Part shown: one piece after another, positions 34,253-43,218 of the stretch
Numbering within the stretch: the stretch's first letter is position 1
How the letters are laid out: each line of letters opens with the position of its first letter
DNA from: Oscillospiraceae bacterium
GTDB lineage: Bacteria; Bacillota; Clostridia; Oscillospirales; Oscillospiraceae
Assembly: GCA_017479425.1 (NCBI GenBank)
Contig: JAFVCD010000032.1
Location: 108,041-172,040 of the forward strand
Reading direction: 5' to 3'
DNA length: 64,000 nt
Notes under the pieces: generated by a model
The model's input: the letters and a program-made list of their open reading frames with translations, nothing else
What the model was told of the DNA's origin: nothing
The model's database searches: none
Translations under genes and position numbers: made by a program

Positions 34253-34281
34253 TTGATTTTGCCGCTATGAAAGCTTAAAAT
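34253..34281 (+). promoter_or_regulatory. Promoter of the ABC exporter / MFS operon
   Basis: TTGATT (34253-34258), 17-bp spacer, TAAAAT (34276-34281), 29 bases before the start codon. Confidence 0.55.
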
Positions 34282-34310
34282 GAAGAGACTACTGTGAAAG
34301 AGGAGAACCC

Positions 34311-36047
34311 ATGGATTTATTCAAGCGCTTTCTTAACTACTACAAGCCCCACAAGCTTATGCTGGCCGGCGATATGCTCGCCTCGCTCTTTATAAGCGTT
34401 ATCGGCATGGTCTACCCGGTTATGACCCGCAATATGCTCAATATCTACATACCCGAGAGGCAGTACGCCGCCATCGTCATTTCCGGCGTTTCGGTGCTCG
34501 TGCTCTACACCATCCGTATGCTCCTCAGGTACTTCGTGCAGTATTACGGCCACGTCATTGGCGTGCGCATGCAGAGTCAGATGCGGCGCGACCTTTTCTC
34601 TCACCTCCAGCGCCTGCCCTACTCGTTCTACGACAATCACGAGACCGGGCGCATAATGACGAGGATAACGAGCGACCTTTTTGAGGTCGCGGAGCTTGCG
34701 CACCACGGCCCCGAGAACCTGCTCATCAGCAGCGTTATGATAATCCTCTCGTTTACCTACCTCGCCTCCATAGACTGGGTGCTGACGCTCATAATCTTCG
34801 CCTGCGTGCCCATCCTCGTTTTCGTGTCGGTACACTACCGCAAGGGCATGAAAAAGGCTTTCGACGACCGCCGCAGGTCCAACGCGACAATAAACGCCGC
34901 GGTCGAATCCTCCGTCACCGGCATCCGCGTCACAAAGGCGTTCGTCAACTCTGAGACCGAGGTCAGAAAGTTCAAGGTCGGCGACGATCAGTTCGTCTCC
35001 GCCTCGCGCGCCGCCTACAAGGCGATGGCGAAGTTTCACTCCTCGACCTCGTTTGTGACAGATATTTTCAACGTCTTTATCCTCATTGCCGGAGGTCTCT
35101 TTCTCTACGCTGGGCGCATAACCTTCGGCGATTACTCCACCTTTATCGTCTCTGTAAACCTCTTCATAAACCCGGTCACGACGCTCATTCAGTTTATGGA
35201 GCAGTTTCAGAACGGCGTGAGCGGTTTTCGGCGCTTTGCAGAAATCATGGATGAGAAGCCCGAGGAGGACGCGCCGGGAGCCGAGCCTCTGACTAACGTC
35301 AGAGGTGAGATAGAATTCCGCGACGTAAGCTACTCCTATAACGGCTCGCGCGAGGTGCTTCGAGGCATAAATCTGCACATCGAGCCGGGCAAAAAGCTCG
35401 CCCTCGTCGGCCCCTCCGGCGGCGGCAAGACCACGCTTTGCCACCTTCTGCCGAACTTTTACAAGCTCCCGAACGGCGGCGGAGATATCCTCATCGACGG
35501 AAAGAGCCTCAGAACCCTCACGATGGACTCTGTGCGCCGTCAGATAGGCATAGTACAGCAGGACGTTTTCCTCTTCTCCGGCACTGTGCGCGAGAACATT
35601 CTCTATGGCAGACCGGACGCTACCGAGGCGGAGATAATCGCCGCGGCGAAGCGCGCTAACATACACGACGATATAATGGCGCTCGAGGAGGGCTATGATA
35701 CGCCCATCGGCGAGCGCGGAGTGAAGCTCTCCGGCGGTCAGAAGCAGCGCATGAGCATTGCGCGCGTATTCCTCAAGGACCCGGCGATACTCATTCTCGA
35801 CGAGGCAACGAGCGCGCTTGACAACACCACCGAAATGCTCATTCAGGAGTCGCTCGATGAGCTCATGAAGGGCCGCACCGCCATAGTAGTCGCCCACCGT
35901 CTCAGTACCATCCGCGGTGCAGACGAGATAGCGGTTGTCACCGGCGGAAAAATCGTAGAGCGCGGAAGCCACAGCGAGCTGATGGCGCAGGGCGGCGTCT
36001 ACTCTCAGCTCTACGAGCTCCAATTCAGAGGTCTGGAGGAGAAATAA
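34311..36047 (+). CDS. ABC exporter, fused membrane and ATPase domains (MsbA/LmrA type)
   Basis: 578 residues forming one half of a dimeric exporter. Six membrane helices (about 15-310) precede an ATPase domain with Walker A GPSGGGKTT (about 368-376), Q-loop GIVQQDVFLFSG, signature LSGGQKQRMS, Walker B ILILDEATSALD and H-loop VAHRLST. As a single gene it is probably a homodimer; the substrate may be a lipid or drug. The stop overlaps the MFS start by one base (TAATG). Confidence 0.94.
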   Translation: MDLFKRFLNYYKPHKLMLAGDMLASLFISVIGMVYPVMTRNMLNIYIPERQYAAIVISGVSVLVLYTIRMLLRYFVQYYGHVIGVRMQSQMRRDLFSHLQRLPYSFYDNHETGRIMTRITSDLFEVAELAHHGPENLLISSVMIILSFTYLASIDWVLTLIIFACVPILVFVSVHYRKGMKKAFDDRRRSNATINAAVESSVTGIRVTKAFVNSETEVRKFKVGDDQFVSASRAAYKAMAKFHSSTSFVTDIFNVFILIAGGLFLYAGRITFGDYSTFIVSVNLFINPVTTLIQFMEQFQNGVSGFRRFAEIMDEKPEEDAPGAEPLTNVRGEIEFRDVSYSYNGSREVLRGINLHIEPGKKLALVGPSGGGKTTLCHLLPNFYKLPNGGGDILIDGKSLRTLTMDSVRRQIGIVQQDVFLFSGTVRENILYGRPDATEAEIIAAAKRANIHDDIMALEEGYDTPIGERGVKLSGGQKQRMSIARVFLKDPAILILDEATSALDNTTEMLIQESLDELMKGRTAIVVAHRLSTIRGADEIAVVTGGKIVERGSHSELMAQGGVYSQLYELQFRGLEEK

Positions 36048-37201
36048 TGTACCTCTTGCTCCTCGCAGTTATCTACCTCGCATTCATATCTCTGGGACTG
36101 CCCGATTCTCTGCTCGGCGCGGGCTGGCCGGTCATGCACGAATTCTTCGGCGTTCCGCTCTCCTGGGCAGGCGTAGTCACGATGGTCATCTCCGTGGGAA
36201 CGGTCATCTCGAGCCTGCTCTCCGAGCGGCTCACAAAGCGCTTCGGCGTGAAGTACGTCACGCTTTTCAGCATAATCATCACCGCCCTTGCGATGTTGGG
36301 CTTTTCGATATCAATAAGCTTTCCGATGCTCATCGCGTTCGCAATTCCCTATGGTCTCGGCGCCGGCTCCATCGACGCCGCGCTGAATAATTATGTCGCG
36401 CTGCACTACTCCTCAAAGCACATGAGCTGGCTGCACTGCTTCTGGGGCGTCGGCACAATCGTCAGCCCCTGCGTTATGAGCCTCGCGCTCAGCGTTTCGG
36501 TATGGCAGACAGGCTACCGCACCGTAGGCGCTGTTCAGCTCGTGATCGCCGCCGTTGTTGCGCTCTCGCTGCCGCTGTGGAGGGTAAACGCAGACCCGAA
36601 GTGCGCCGAAAAGGGCGAGCGGACGGTCGGAGTCTCCGGTGCGCTAAGAATTCGCGGCGTGCCGACTCTGCTTGCGGGCTTTCTGTGCTACTGCGGCGCT
36701 GAAAGCATCTGTATGCTCTGGAGCGCCTCCTATCTCATAGAGAAGACCGGGATGGAGCCGTCGCGCGCCGCCGCATTTGCCTCGCTCTTTTTCATCGGCA
36801 TGACTGTCGGCCGCTTTTTCGCAGGGTTTATTTCGGACTCAGTCGGAGACCGGAATATGATCCGCCTCGGAACGGGCATAATCGCCGTCGGCTCTGCGCT
36901 CATCTCAATAAATAATCTGCCGGAGATATTTACACTCGCCGGACTTGTCGTCATCGGGCTCGGCTGCGCGCCGGTTTATCCGAGCATAATCCACTCCACG
37001 CCCGCCTCTTTCGGCGCGGAGAACTCGCAGGCGATAATCGGAGTTCAGATGGCTTCGGCCTATCTCGGCTCTACCTTTATGCCGCCGCTTCTCGGGCTCG
37101 TCTCTTCGTTTTTCGGGCTTTTGGTAATGCCGGCATTTCTGATCGTTCTCATCGCGCTGATGACGGCGTTGCTTGAGGCAACGTACCGGAAAAGGGCATA
37201 A
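36047..37201 (+). CDS. Major facilitator superfamily permease
   Basis: 384 residues with about 12 membrane helices. Features include LPDSLLGAGWP in helix 1, SERLTKRFGVK as the loop 2-3 A-like motif, and FISDSVGDRNMIRLG in the middle loop. It resembles sugar or fucose-type MFS proteins of gut Firmicutes. Translation is coupled to the ABC exporter. The substrate cannot be told. Confidence 0.87.
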   Translation: MYLLLLAVIYLAFISLGLPDSLLGAGWPVMHEFFGVPLSWAGVVTMVISVGTVISSLLSERLTKRFGVKYVTLFSIIITALAMLGFSISISFPMLIAFAIPYGLGAGSIDAALNNYVALHYSSKHMSWLHCFWGVGTIVSPCVMSLALSVSVWQTGYRTVGAVQLVIAAVVALSLPLWRVNADPKCAEKGERTVGVSGALRIRGVPTLLAGFLCYCGAESICMLWSASYLIEKTGMEPSRAAAFASLFFIGMTVGRFFAGFISDSVGDRNMIRLGTGIIAVGSALISINNLPEIFTLAGLVVIGLGCAPVYPSIIHSTPASFGAENSQAIIGVQMASAYLGSTFMPPLLGLVSSFFGLLVMPAFLIVLIALMTALLEATYRKRA

Positions 37202-37203
37202 AA

Positions 37204-37386
37204 GCTGCGTGCGGTCTTATAAAGAGCGGCGTAACCAGCTATACGCTCGAAAAGCTCGGCGAGGATTAAAGTAGGGGCGCCGTTACTTCCCTCCTCGCGG
37301 CGCAGCCGCTGCGGCCTACGCTAAAAATGTGCCACCGGCACATTTTCTTCACGCTGCGGCGCTCACCGCCCCTGCAAGTAATAAGT
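37204..37386. other. Structured non-coding segment with a possible coding scrap
   Basis: The first 66 bases (37204-37269) read as 21 sense codons and a stop (IKSGVTSYTLEKLGED at the end) without a start, perhaps a gene remnant. The rest holds an outer inverted repeat AGGGGCG / CGCCCCT (37273-37279, 37367-37373), a GC-rich inner part and a perfect hairpin AAAATGTGCC / GGCACATTTT (37324-37346). It looks like a palindromic intergenic repeat. No gene is supported. Confidence 0.4.
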
Positions 37387-37425
37387 AAGCTCCGTGCTTT
37401 TTATCGGCACGGAGCTTTATAATTT
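37387..37425 (+). terminator. Terminator of the ABC/MFS operon
   Basis: Eleven-bp stem AAGCTCCGTGC / GCACGGAGCTT, nine-base loop, then TATAATTTG. A second smaller hairpin GCCGC / GCGGC flanked by CTTTTTC / GAAAAAG lies at about 37430-37472. Confidence 0.8.
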
Positions 37426-37500
37426 GTCATCTTTTTCGGTTGCCGCTTTAGCGGCGAGAAAAAGGACTTGAATCAAATATAATAATCGCCTGTGCGATTG

Positions 37501-37590
37501 TTATCGTACAAACAGCATCGGAACTACGCTGAGCACCATAAGCGCCGCGAGAACGCAGGCGACTATCTTCACAAAAAGCTCTCTTTTCAT
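37501..37590 (-). CDS. 29-residue single-pass membrane peptide
   Basis: The ATG at 37590 has GGAG 7 bases upstream and starts 5 bases after the stop of the preceding gene on the same strand, so expression is probably coupled. The product begins MKRELFVKIV, has one hydrophobic helix of about 20 residues and ends LFVR. Size and layout recall the Prli42-type stressosome membrane peptides, but there is no clear sequence identity. It is real-looking by ribosome site, coupling and hydrophobicity. Confidence 0.6.
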   Translation of the reverse strand: MKRELFVKIVACVLAALMVLSVVPMLFVR

Positions 37591-37594
37591 TTTC

Positions 37595-38725
37595 TCACTC
37601 CCCGTATTCTCCGTATTCACAGCCCACGCGGGTGCATTCTATCTCGTCGACGAGGCTCAGTCCGCCCGGCGTTTTATCCCAGAGCTTCACCGTTCCGCGA
37701 CCGTTTCCGCCGTTCCAGAGGCGGTTATGGCGCTTTGTGCCGTCCGGCGCCTCATAGTTCACAAGGAGCATATCGCATTTCAGACAGCGTATCTCCGTTT
37801 CCATAACGGCGTGGATATTCTCCTGCCGGACGTGCCATATAACCTCGCCTTCCGTTTCCTCGAACGAGAAATCGGTCTTTACCATAAGGTGCAGCTTTGA
37901 GAAGTTGAAATCGTACTCCCTGCCCTCGTAGTACATAACGCCGAGGAGCCTTCTGTCGAGCGGAACAAAGTAAATCTTCGGTCTGCCGCCGCCGATGTCG
38001 AAAACGCTGTTTTGAAGCTCCTCGCCGGTCTTTTTGCTTCTGAGCGAACACGAACTTAGCCACACCCACGGGCTTGTAAAGTCGCGCCCCCAGTTCTTGT
38101 CGGCGTAGCCGAAGCTGCGCTCCGGCGTGACTATGTACTGCCTGCCGTTAAGCGTAACGGTGCCGGAGTAGCGGGTCTTCATCCCCTCCGCGTGCCAGTA
38201 CATCTGAAACGCCTCGGCGTCTCGCATGGGCTTCGAGGCGCCGTAGCCGACGTTGAAGGCAATGTCCTTCTCCACTCTCAGCTCCCATCGCATACTGCCC
38301 GCGTCGCACATCCACTCCGGGTGAGAGCGCGCCGCCTCCGGCGTAATATCGACCGAGCCTATGAGCATATCCTCCGCGGCAACGCAGTCCCCCGCCTCAA
38401 TGCGGTAGGGCGCGCCCTTGGTGAGCGTTACGTCGTTCCACGCGAAAAAGCGGTGAAGCTGGCACTTCCCCTCGCCCCACGCGCCGCATTTTACCATCAG
38501 ATACGAGGGCTTTTCGTGCGCGTCCGTCTGCCCGAACACGGGCTTTGCGCCGCCGAGCGCGGGGTTTATCGTGAAAAACTCAATGAAAAACGGCTTCTCC
38601 TCGCCGGTCTCGGCGTCAACACCCGTAAAGGAGTGCCACCACCAGTCGTAGCCGTGGTGCGCGAGGGGGCCTGTGAGCATAAATTCGTTTCTCGTTATGT
38701 CGTGCTTGTTGAACAAAAAAGTCAT
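37595..38725 (-). CDS. Tocopherol-cyclase-like / lipocalin-type protein
   Basis: 376 residues, mostly beta. The start NKHDITRNEFMLTGPLAHHG followed by YDWWWHSFTG, and the later SFGYADKNWGRDFTSPWVWL, match the tocopherol cyclase/CrtC-AttH-like lipocalin family found in many gut Firmicutes. No signal peptide. Tocopherol synthesis is not expected here, so the ligand or reaction is unknown. It forms a unit with the 29-residue membrane peptide. Confidence 0.8.
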   Translation of the reverse strand: MTFLFNKHDITRNEFMLTGPLAHHGYDWWWHSFTGVDAETGEEKPFFIEFFTINPALGGAKPVFGQTDAHEKPSYLMVKCGAWGEGKCQLHRFFAWNDVTLTKGAPYRIEAGDCVAAEDMLIGSVDITPEAARSHPEWMCDAGSMRWELRVEKDIAFNVGYGASKPMRDAEAFQMYWHAEGMKTRYSGTVTLNGRQYIVTPERSFGYADKNWGRDFTSPWVWLSSCSLRSKKTGEELQNSVFDIGGGRPKIYFVPLDRRLLGVMYYEGREYDFNFSKLHLMVKTDFSFEETEGEVIWHVRQENIHAVMETEIRCLKCDMLLVNYEAPDGTKRHNRLWNGGNGRGTVKLWDKTPGGLSLVDEIECTRVGCEYGEYGE

Positions 38726-38773
38726 CTCCTTCGGAATACGCCCATTTTACTCCCTTCTTCCCCGTTTGTCCAC

Positions 38774-38801
38774 TTGAAAAAGCGCAAAATTAATGTATAA
38801 T
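38774..38801 (+). promoter_or_regulatory. Promoter of the GNAT / GH2 operon
   Basis: TTGAAA (38774-38779), 16-bp spacer, TATAAT (38796-38801). Confidence 0.7.
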
Positions 38802-38823
38802 CACATTAAAAGGAGTGGTCTGA

Positions 38824-39408
38824 GTGAACAAACCGATAGATATCACCGGTGTCGAGCTTTTCACCGCGCGGCTTTATCTCCGTGAGTGGCGCGAGAGCGA
38901 CCTCAAAGATTTTTACGAGTACGCCTCGGTCGAGGGCGTGGGCGAGATGGCGGGCTGGAGGCATCACGGGAGCATTGAAGAGTCAAAAGAGATTTTGGAT
39001 AAATTCATTTCAGGCAAAAAGACTTTCTGCATCGACCTCGACGGCAAGGCTGTCGGCTCCGTCGGCGTTGAGGAGTACGACGAGGCGCTGTTTCCCGAGT
39101 ACGCCGACAAGCCTGGCCGCAGAATCGGATACGTCCTCAGCAAGGATTACTGGGGTCAGGGGCTGATGCCCGAGGCTGTCGCCGCCGTTATACAGTACCT
39201 CTTCGAGATGGAGGAGCTGGACTTTCTGAACTGCGGTCACTATGAGTTCAATACTCGCTCGAGGCGCGTGATTGAAAAGTGCGGCTTTGAATTTGTGAAG
39301 AACGCCGAGTTCAAAACCGTGTCCGGAACCTCCGCGCCGACAAGGGAATACATACTCACCCGTGAAAAATACATCTCTATGATTGAGGAAAGTGCATACT
39401 ATGCTTAA
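38824..39408 (+). CDS. GNAT family acetyltransferase (RimJ/RimL-like)
   Basis: 194 residues. The RimJ/RimL pattern is clear: TARLYLREWRESDLKDFYEYA, then RIGYVLSKDYWGQGLMPEAV (acetyl-CoA loop), then NTRSRRVIEKCGFEFV. It transfers acetyl groups to an amine; the substrate is unknown. The start is GTG at 38824 behind AGGAG. The 3' end overlaps the GH2 gene by 8 bases. Confidence 0.88.
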   Translation: MNKPIDITGVELFTARLYLREWRESDLKDFYEYASVEGVGEMAGWRHHGSIEESKEILDKFISGKKTFCIDLDGKAVGSVGVEEYDEALFPEYADKPGRRIGYVLSKDYWGQGLMPEAVAAVIQYLFEMEELDFLNCGHYEFNTRSRRVIEKCGFEFVKNAEFKTVSGTSAPTREYILTREKYISMIEESAYYA

Positions 39409-41062
39409 AACGCTTTTTACAGAAGAGGGTAAAAATCTGCCGGACGTGCCGTGGGAGCTCTATCCGCGCCCGCAGATGCGCAGGGATAAGTGGCTTTGTC
39501 TGAACGGAGTGTGGGATATTTCGTGGGGAGTCTACCGCGACAGGGCGAGAGTGCCCTTCCCGCTCGAGTCGGCGCTCTCTGGAGTTCACGGCGCGCCGAA
39601 AATCGGTGAGAAGATCACCTATACCCGCACCTTTGAGGTACCCGAGGACTGGTCGGGTCGCGTTATACTGCGCTTCGGCGCCGTTATGCGCCTCTGCGAC
39701 GTCTTTGTAAACGGCCTCAAGGCGGGGCATCACGACAACGGCTATCTCCCCTTTGCCTGCGACATAACGCGCCTCATTAAAAATGGCGAGAACACGCTCG
39801 AGGTGCGCGTAATAAACGACCTCGACTACCGCCACGCCTGGGGCAAGCAGAGAGTTAAGCGCGGCGGAATGTGGTACACGCCGTGCAGCGGAATATGGCA
39901 GACGGTGTGGCTCGAGCCGGTGCCGGAGACTTACCTCCGCCGCCTTGTGATGACTCCCGATGAAGAGGGCGTTGACATAGAGTGCATAGGAATCGAGAGC
40001 GGCGTTGCGATCTGCGAGGGAGCCGAGTACCCCATTGAGGGCGGCAGGTGCCGCATTGAGCCGGAGGAGCCGGAATTGTGGTCTCCGGAGAATCCGAGGC
40101 TTTACGATTTCACGATAAAAAGCGGCGAGGACGAGGTAAAAAGCTACTTCGGTCTGCGCACACTGGAGATCAAGGACAAGCGGCTGTGTCTGAACGGCAA
40201 ACCGTACTTCTTCTCCGGAGTTCTCGACCAGGGGTACTGGTCGGACGGGCTCTATACCCCCGCCTCCCCGGCGCTCTTTGAGAAGGACATCTCCACTATG
40301 CGCGCCTTCGGCTTCAATACGCTTCGCAAGCACATCAAAATTGAGCCGGAGTGGTTCTATTTCCTCTGCGACAAGCTGGGCATGGTGGTATTTCAGGACA
40401 TGGTCAGCTCCGGCAAGTACAACTACGCGCTCGACACCGCTATGCCGACGGTTGGCATAAAAAATCCCGCTCTGATGGCGGGCCGCAACACCGACAGAAC
40501 GCAGAGAGCCGTTTTTATGCGCGATATGGGCGCGACAGTGCGCGCGCTGACGAATCACCCGTCTATCTGCCTCTGGACGATTTTCAACGAGGGCTGGGGC
40601 GAATTTGAGCCCGACGCGTGCTATACCGCGCTCAAGAAGCTTGACTCCACGCGCTTTGTCGACTCCGCATCCGGCTGGTTTCAGATGGAGAAGAGCGACG
40701 TCGATTCCATACACACCTATTTCGACACTCAGCACCTCGGCACATTCAGCGACAGAGCGCAGTTTATCTCCGAGTTCGGCGGTTACAGCTACAAGGTCGC
40801 AGAGCACAGCGCAAACCTGCAAAAGACCTATTCCTACCGCGATTACACCTCGCCCGAGGCTCTCGCGGCGGCACTCAGAAGCGTCTACGAAAAGGAGCTT
40901 CTCCCGCTCGTACCGCAAGGCCTCTGCGCTGCTGTGTACACGCAGGTCTCTGATGTTGAGGACGAGACTAACGGCTTTTTCACCTTCGACCGCGCCGTTC
41001 TGAAGATTCCGCCGGAAGCTCTCCGCGACCTCAACGAAAGACTTATCGAGGAGTGCAAATAA
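39401..41062 (+). CDS. Glycoside hydrolase family 2 (beta-galactosidase/glucuronidase-like)
   Basis: 553 residues, compact GH2. A sugar-binding jelly roll (about 20-175), a short immunoglobulin-like domain (about 178-255) and a TIM barrel (about 260-553) are visible. The acid/base is Glu397 in IFNEGWGE and the nucleophile Glu458 in ISEFGGY. No signal peptide, so it acts on imported oligosaccharides. The start ATG overlaps the GNAT stop. The exact sugar cannot be told. Confidence 0.9.
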   Translation: MLKTLFTEEGKNLPDVPWELYPRPQMRRDKWLCLNGVWDISWGVYRDRARVPFPLESALSGVHGAPKIGEKITYTRTFEVPEDWSGRVILRFGAVMRLCDVFVNGLKAGHHDNGYLPFACDITRLIKNGENTLEVRVINDLDYRHAWGKQRVKRGGMWYTPCSGIWQTVWLEPVPETYLRRLVMTPDEEGVDIECIGIESGVAICEGAEYPIEGGRCRIEPEEPELWSPENPRLYDFTIKSGEDEVKSYFGLRTLEIKDKRLCLNGKPYFFSGVLDQGYWSDGLYTPASPALFEKDISTMRAFGFNTLRKHIKIEPEWFYFLCDKLGMVVFQDMVSSGKYNYALDTAMPTVGIKNPALMAGRNTDRTQRAVFMRDMGATVRALTNHPSICLWTIFNEGWGEFEPDACYTALKKLDSTRFVDSASGWFQMEKSDVDSIHTYFDTQHLGTFSDRAQFISEFGGYSYKVAEHSANLQKTYSYRDYTSPEALAAALRSVYEKELLPLVPQGLCAAVYTQVSDVEDETNGFFTFDRAVLKIPPEALRDLNERLIEECK

Positions 41063-41183
41063 ACATTGCGGCGGGGACATCATCCCCGAAAAGTCTCACA
41101 AGCATTGTTATCGCTTCGTTTGCAACCTGCTATGTTGTCGTATGTTTTTATATTGCGGGGTAAAATATATCCGGTGATAATTT

Positions 41184-41317
41184 ATGGATATTTCTCAGCT
41201 TGAAAAATATAAACAATCAGGGCTCAACATTGCTTAGCCGTTTCGCTTGATATTGTATTTGCAGTTTCAGATAAGCTGAGCGTCAGCCCGTCCGCTCTTT
41301 TTGAAATCAGAAAATAA
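41184..41317 (+). pseudogene. Frameshifted remnant of a small helix-turn-helix-like protein
   Basis: MDISQLEKYKQSGLNIA ends at a TAG. In another frame the sequence goes on as VSLDIVFAVSDKLSVSPSAL and FEIRK before a TAA. Joined, the two parts look like one small protein with an XRE-like end (KLSVSPSALFEI). There is no good ribosome site. The 321 bases from 41063 to 41383 hold nothing else but a small hairpin at 41074-41090 and the rubredoxin promoter. Confidence 0.4.
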
Positions 41318-41320
41318 ATC

Positions 41321-41349
41321 TTGCATTACCCGCGGTTTTCAATTATACT
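41321..41349 (+). promoter_or_regulatory. Promoter of the rubredoxin gene
   Basis: TTGCAT (41321-41326), 17-bp spacer, TATACT (41344-41349). Confidence 0.65.
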
Positions 41350-41383
41350 GATGCTACCCAATATAAATAAGGAGGGCTTTACT

Positions 41384-41521
41384 ATGAAATACGTATGCAA
41401 TGTCTGCGGCTGGATCTATGACGAGGAGGAGACCGGCGTTAAGTGGGAGGATCTTCCCGATGATTTCGCCTGCGAGCTCTGCGGAGTCGGCAAGGACGAT
41501 TTCAGCCCGGTCGAGGAGTAA
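41384..41521 (+). CDS. Rubredoxin
   Basis: 45 residues, shorter than the usual 52-54 because the loop between the two iron-binding hairpins is reduced. The four Cys ligands lie in CNVCGWIYD and [11 protein letters not shown]. It is a mononuclear iron electron carrier, probably donating to rubrerythrins. GGAGGG lies 8 bases before the ATG. It is monocistronic with a strong terminator. Confidence 0.95.
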   Translation: MKYVCNVCGWIYDEEETGVKWEDLPDDFACELCGVGKDDFSPVEE

Positions 41522-41528
41522 TACAATT

Positions 41529-41565
41529 CGAGGGAACCCGGTTGGGGTTCCCTCGTTTTTTATTT
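41529..41565 (+). terminator. Terminator of rubredoxin gene
   Basis: Eleven-bp stem CGAGGGAACCC / GGGTTCCCTCG, five-base loop, then TTTTTTATTT. The 3' end of the convergent lipoprotein gene reaches into it. Confidence 0.9.
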
Positions 41566-43170
41566 GCAGCCGACAGACCAGCTTGACGATTCATCGCCGT
41601 AGTTCTCGCGCACTGTACACCACATATAGTCGTCATTGAAAAAGCAGCAGCAGGTTTCGCCGTTATCGCTTTTGCCTATGAGGGTGTAAGTTCCGAGCCA
41701 CATCGGTTCAGTAAACTTAAAAACATTCTCATACTCGCCGAGCCTGACTGTTATAGTGCCGTTATCGAGGATGAATATTCCATCCTCCGGCGATGCGTTT
41801 ACCGGGCTTCTGTCGCCCTCTGCCTCTGATACCACCGGCACCCATGCGCCGGTAAAGGCGTAGAGAACATCGTCCATATCGCTCACGATATAGCCGTCCT
41901 CAAAGAAATACTCCGGCTCCGCGCCCTCGCGTACCGGAACGCGCAGATACGTCATGTGCGTAAGACTGTACGCCGTGCGCCAGCCTATGTCCTCCTCCGG
42001 CTCGCGTACAGCGCCCGCGACGGTCATATACACTGCGTCGCCTATTCTCTCCGCGCACTGGATGAAATATCCGCCCTCCTCGTACGGCGTTTCGGGGATG
42101 AAGTTCTCGATGAGGGTCATGCTGTTTTCAGAATCAGTCCAGAGAATGAGGTCGCCGTCCATCACCTCCGAAAGCTCAACGAGCCCATCGTACTTCTCGA
42201 CAATGCTGAGCGTTTTTGTCGCGGCGTTATAGTCAAGATACGGGCGCTCATAGTAGCTTCCCTCACTGAGTTCGATCTCGTGAAGCGACCCCTCCTCTGC
42301 GGCGTTTCCCGTGAGAAGCGCGCAGTCCTGCAGGAAATGCCCCGTTCCTGCGTACCAGCCGAGAAGAACGTAGAACGTGTCGCCGTCGATGACCGGCTCT
42401 CCGAGCTCAGCGGAATAGATATCGTACTCCGGCGCCGGCAGATCGCCGATCTTTATAAGCTCGCCGGTGTCATTATCCGCGCTGAAGATGCTCCCGTCAA
42501 CGTGCCAGAGGCTATGAGCTCCTGCAAATCCGGCGAAGTTCACGCGGTAGCTGTCGATCGCGAGCGGTATCTCCTCTTTCGCGTCCTTTATGATCGCGCA
42601 TTTGCAGGTATTGTCTATCCAGCCCTTGACCGCAACACAGCGCGTATCGTCCGACGCGCCGCAGACGTCGTATTCGCCCCAATACTTGACCTTGCCGTCA
42701 AGGTCGAGGTGATACAGGCCCGTTCCCTCTGAATTGTGCCGCCGGATGAAAAAGCCGTCGCCGGAGTACCAGAGTCCGCCGATCCCGCCGTAATCCGGCA
42801 GTGCGTCCACAAGGGCGTCGCCCTTTGTATCGTAGTACCACAGGTCGCTCTCGCCCGCGCTCTCGGTATCTGTGAAGCCGGCAAAGAGAACAGTGCTGTC
42901 ATAGCTCTCATCGAGATAATGGCGGAACCATATCTTATCGCCGACTCCGACGAAGTATCCGCCGTTTGAGCGCACCTCGGGTATGATCGTCTCCGTTTCG
43001 TGTGATTCCGGCGCCGGAGCAGGCTCGGGCGCGGGCTCCGGTGCTGGCTCTTTGGCGGGCGCTTCGATAGCAGGAGCGTCCGGCTCTTCTGTTTTCGGCG
43101 CGGGCGCAGGTGCGGTGCAGGATGTCAGGAGCGCGCAGATGAGTATGAAAATAATAGCTGTCCTTCTCAT
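41560..43170 (-). CDS. Large lipoprotein with repeated beta-propeller-like strands
   Basis: 536 residues. The signal peptide with lipobox LLTSC (Cys19) is followed by a Pro/Ala/Glu-rich stalk (20-62) and a long region of repeated short beta motifs of the DLWYYDTKGD / LYHLDLDGKV type, as in DUF5050-like or propeller sensor proteins. The ATG at 43170 with AAGGTGAT upstream is preferred. Function unknown; likely anchored at the outer face of the membrane. Confidence 0.8.
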   Translation of the reverse strand: MRRTAIIFILICALLTSCTAPAPAPKTEEPDAPAIEAPAKEPAPEPAPEPAPAPESHETETIIPEVRSNGGYFVGVGDKIWFRHYLDESYDSTVLFAGFTDTESAGESDLWYYDTKGDALVDALPDYGGIGGLWYSGDGFFIRRHNSEGTGLYHLDLDGKVKYWGEYDVCGASDDTRCVAVKGWIDNTCKCAIIKDAKEEIPLAIDSYRVNFAGFAGAHSLWHVDGSIFSADNDTGELIKIGDLPAPEYDIYSAELGEPVIDGDTFYVLLGWYAGTGHFLQDCALLTGNAAEEGSLHEIELSEGSYYERPYLDYNAATKTLSIVEKYDGLVELSEVMDGDLILWTDSENSMTLIENFIPETPYEEGGYFIQCAERIGDAVYMTVAGAVREPEEDIGWRTAYSLTHMTYLRVPVREGAEPEYFFEDGYIVSDMDDVLYAFTGAWVPVVSEAEGDRSPVNASPEDGIFILDNGTITVRLGEYENVFKFTEPMWLGTYTLIGKSDNGETCCCFFNDDYMWCTVRENYGDESSSWSVGCK

Positions 43171-43184
43171 AATATCACCTTCTG

Positions 43185-43212
43185 AAAAAATCTCCCGCAC
43201 GGCGGCGGGAGA
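43185..43212 (-). terminator. Terminator between the Tyr/Gln-rich gene and the lipoprotein gene
   Basis: Seven-bp stem CTCCCGC / GCGGGAG followed by ATTTTTTC on the minus strand. Confidence 0.75.
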
Positions 43213-43218
43213 GGTTAA

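Noticed and set aside
34317-36023. Long open frame antisense to the ABC exporter
   Set aside because: It mirrors the exporter gene in a GC-rich codon context, has no ribosome site and encodes no recognisable domain.
39377-41083. Long open frame antisense to the GH2 gene
   Set aside because: The GH2 frame has intact catalytic motifs; the opposite frame has low-complexity Val/Ala/Leu composition typical of shadows.
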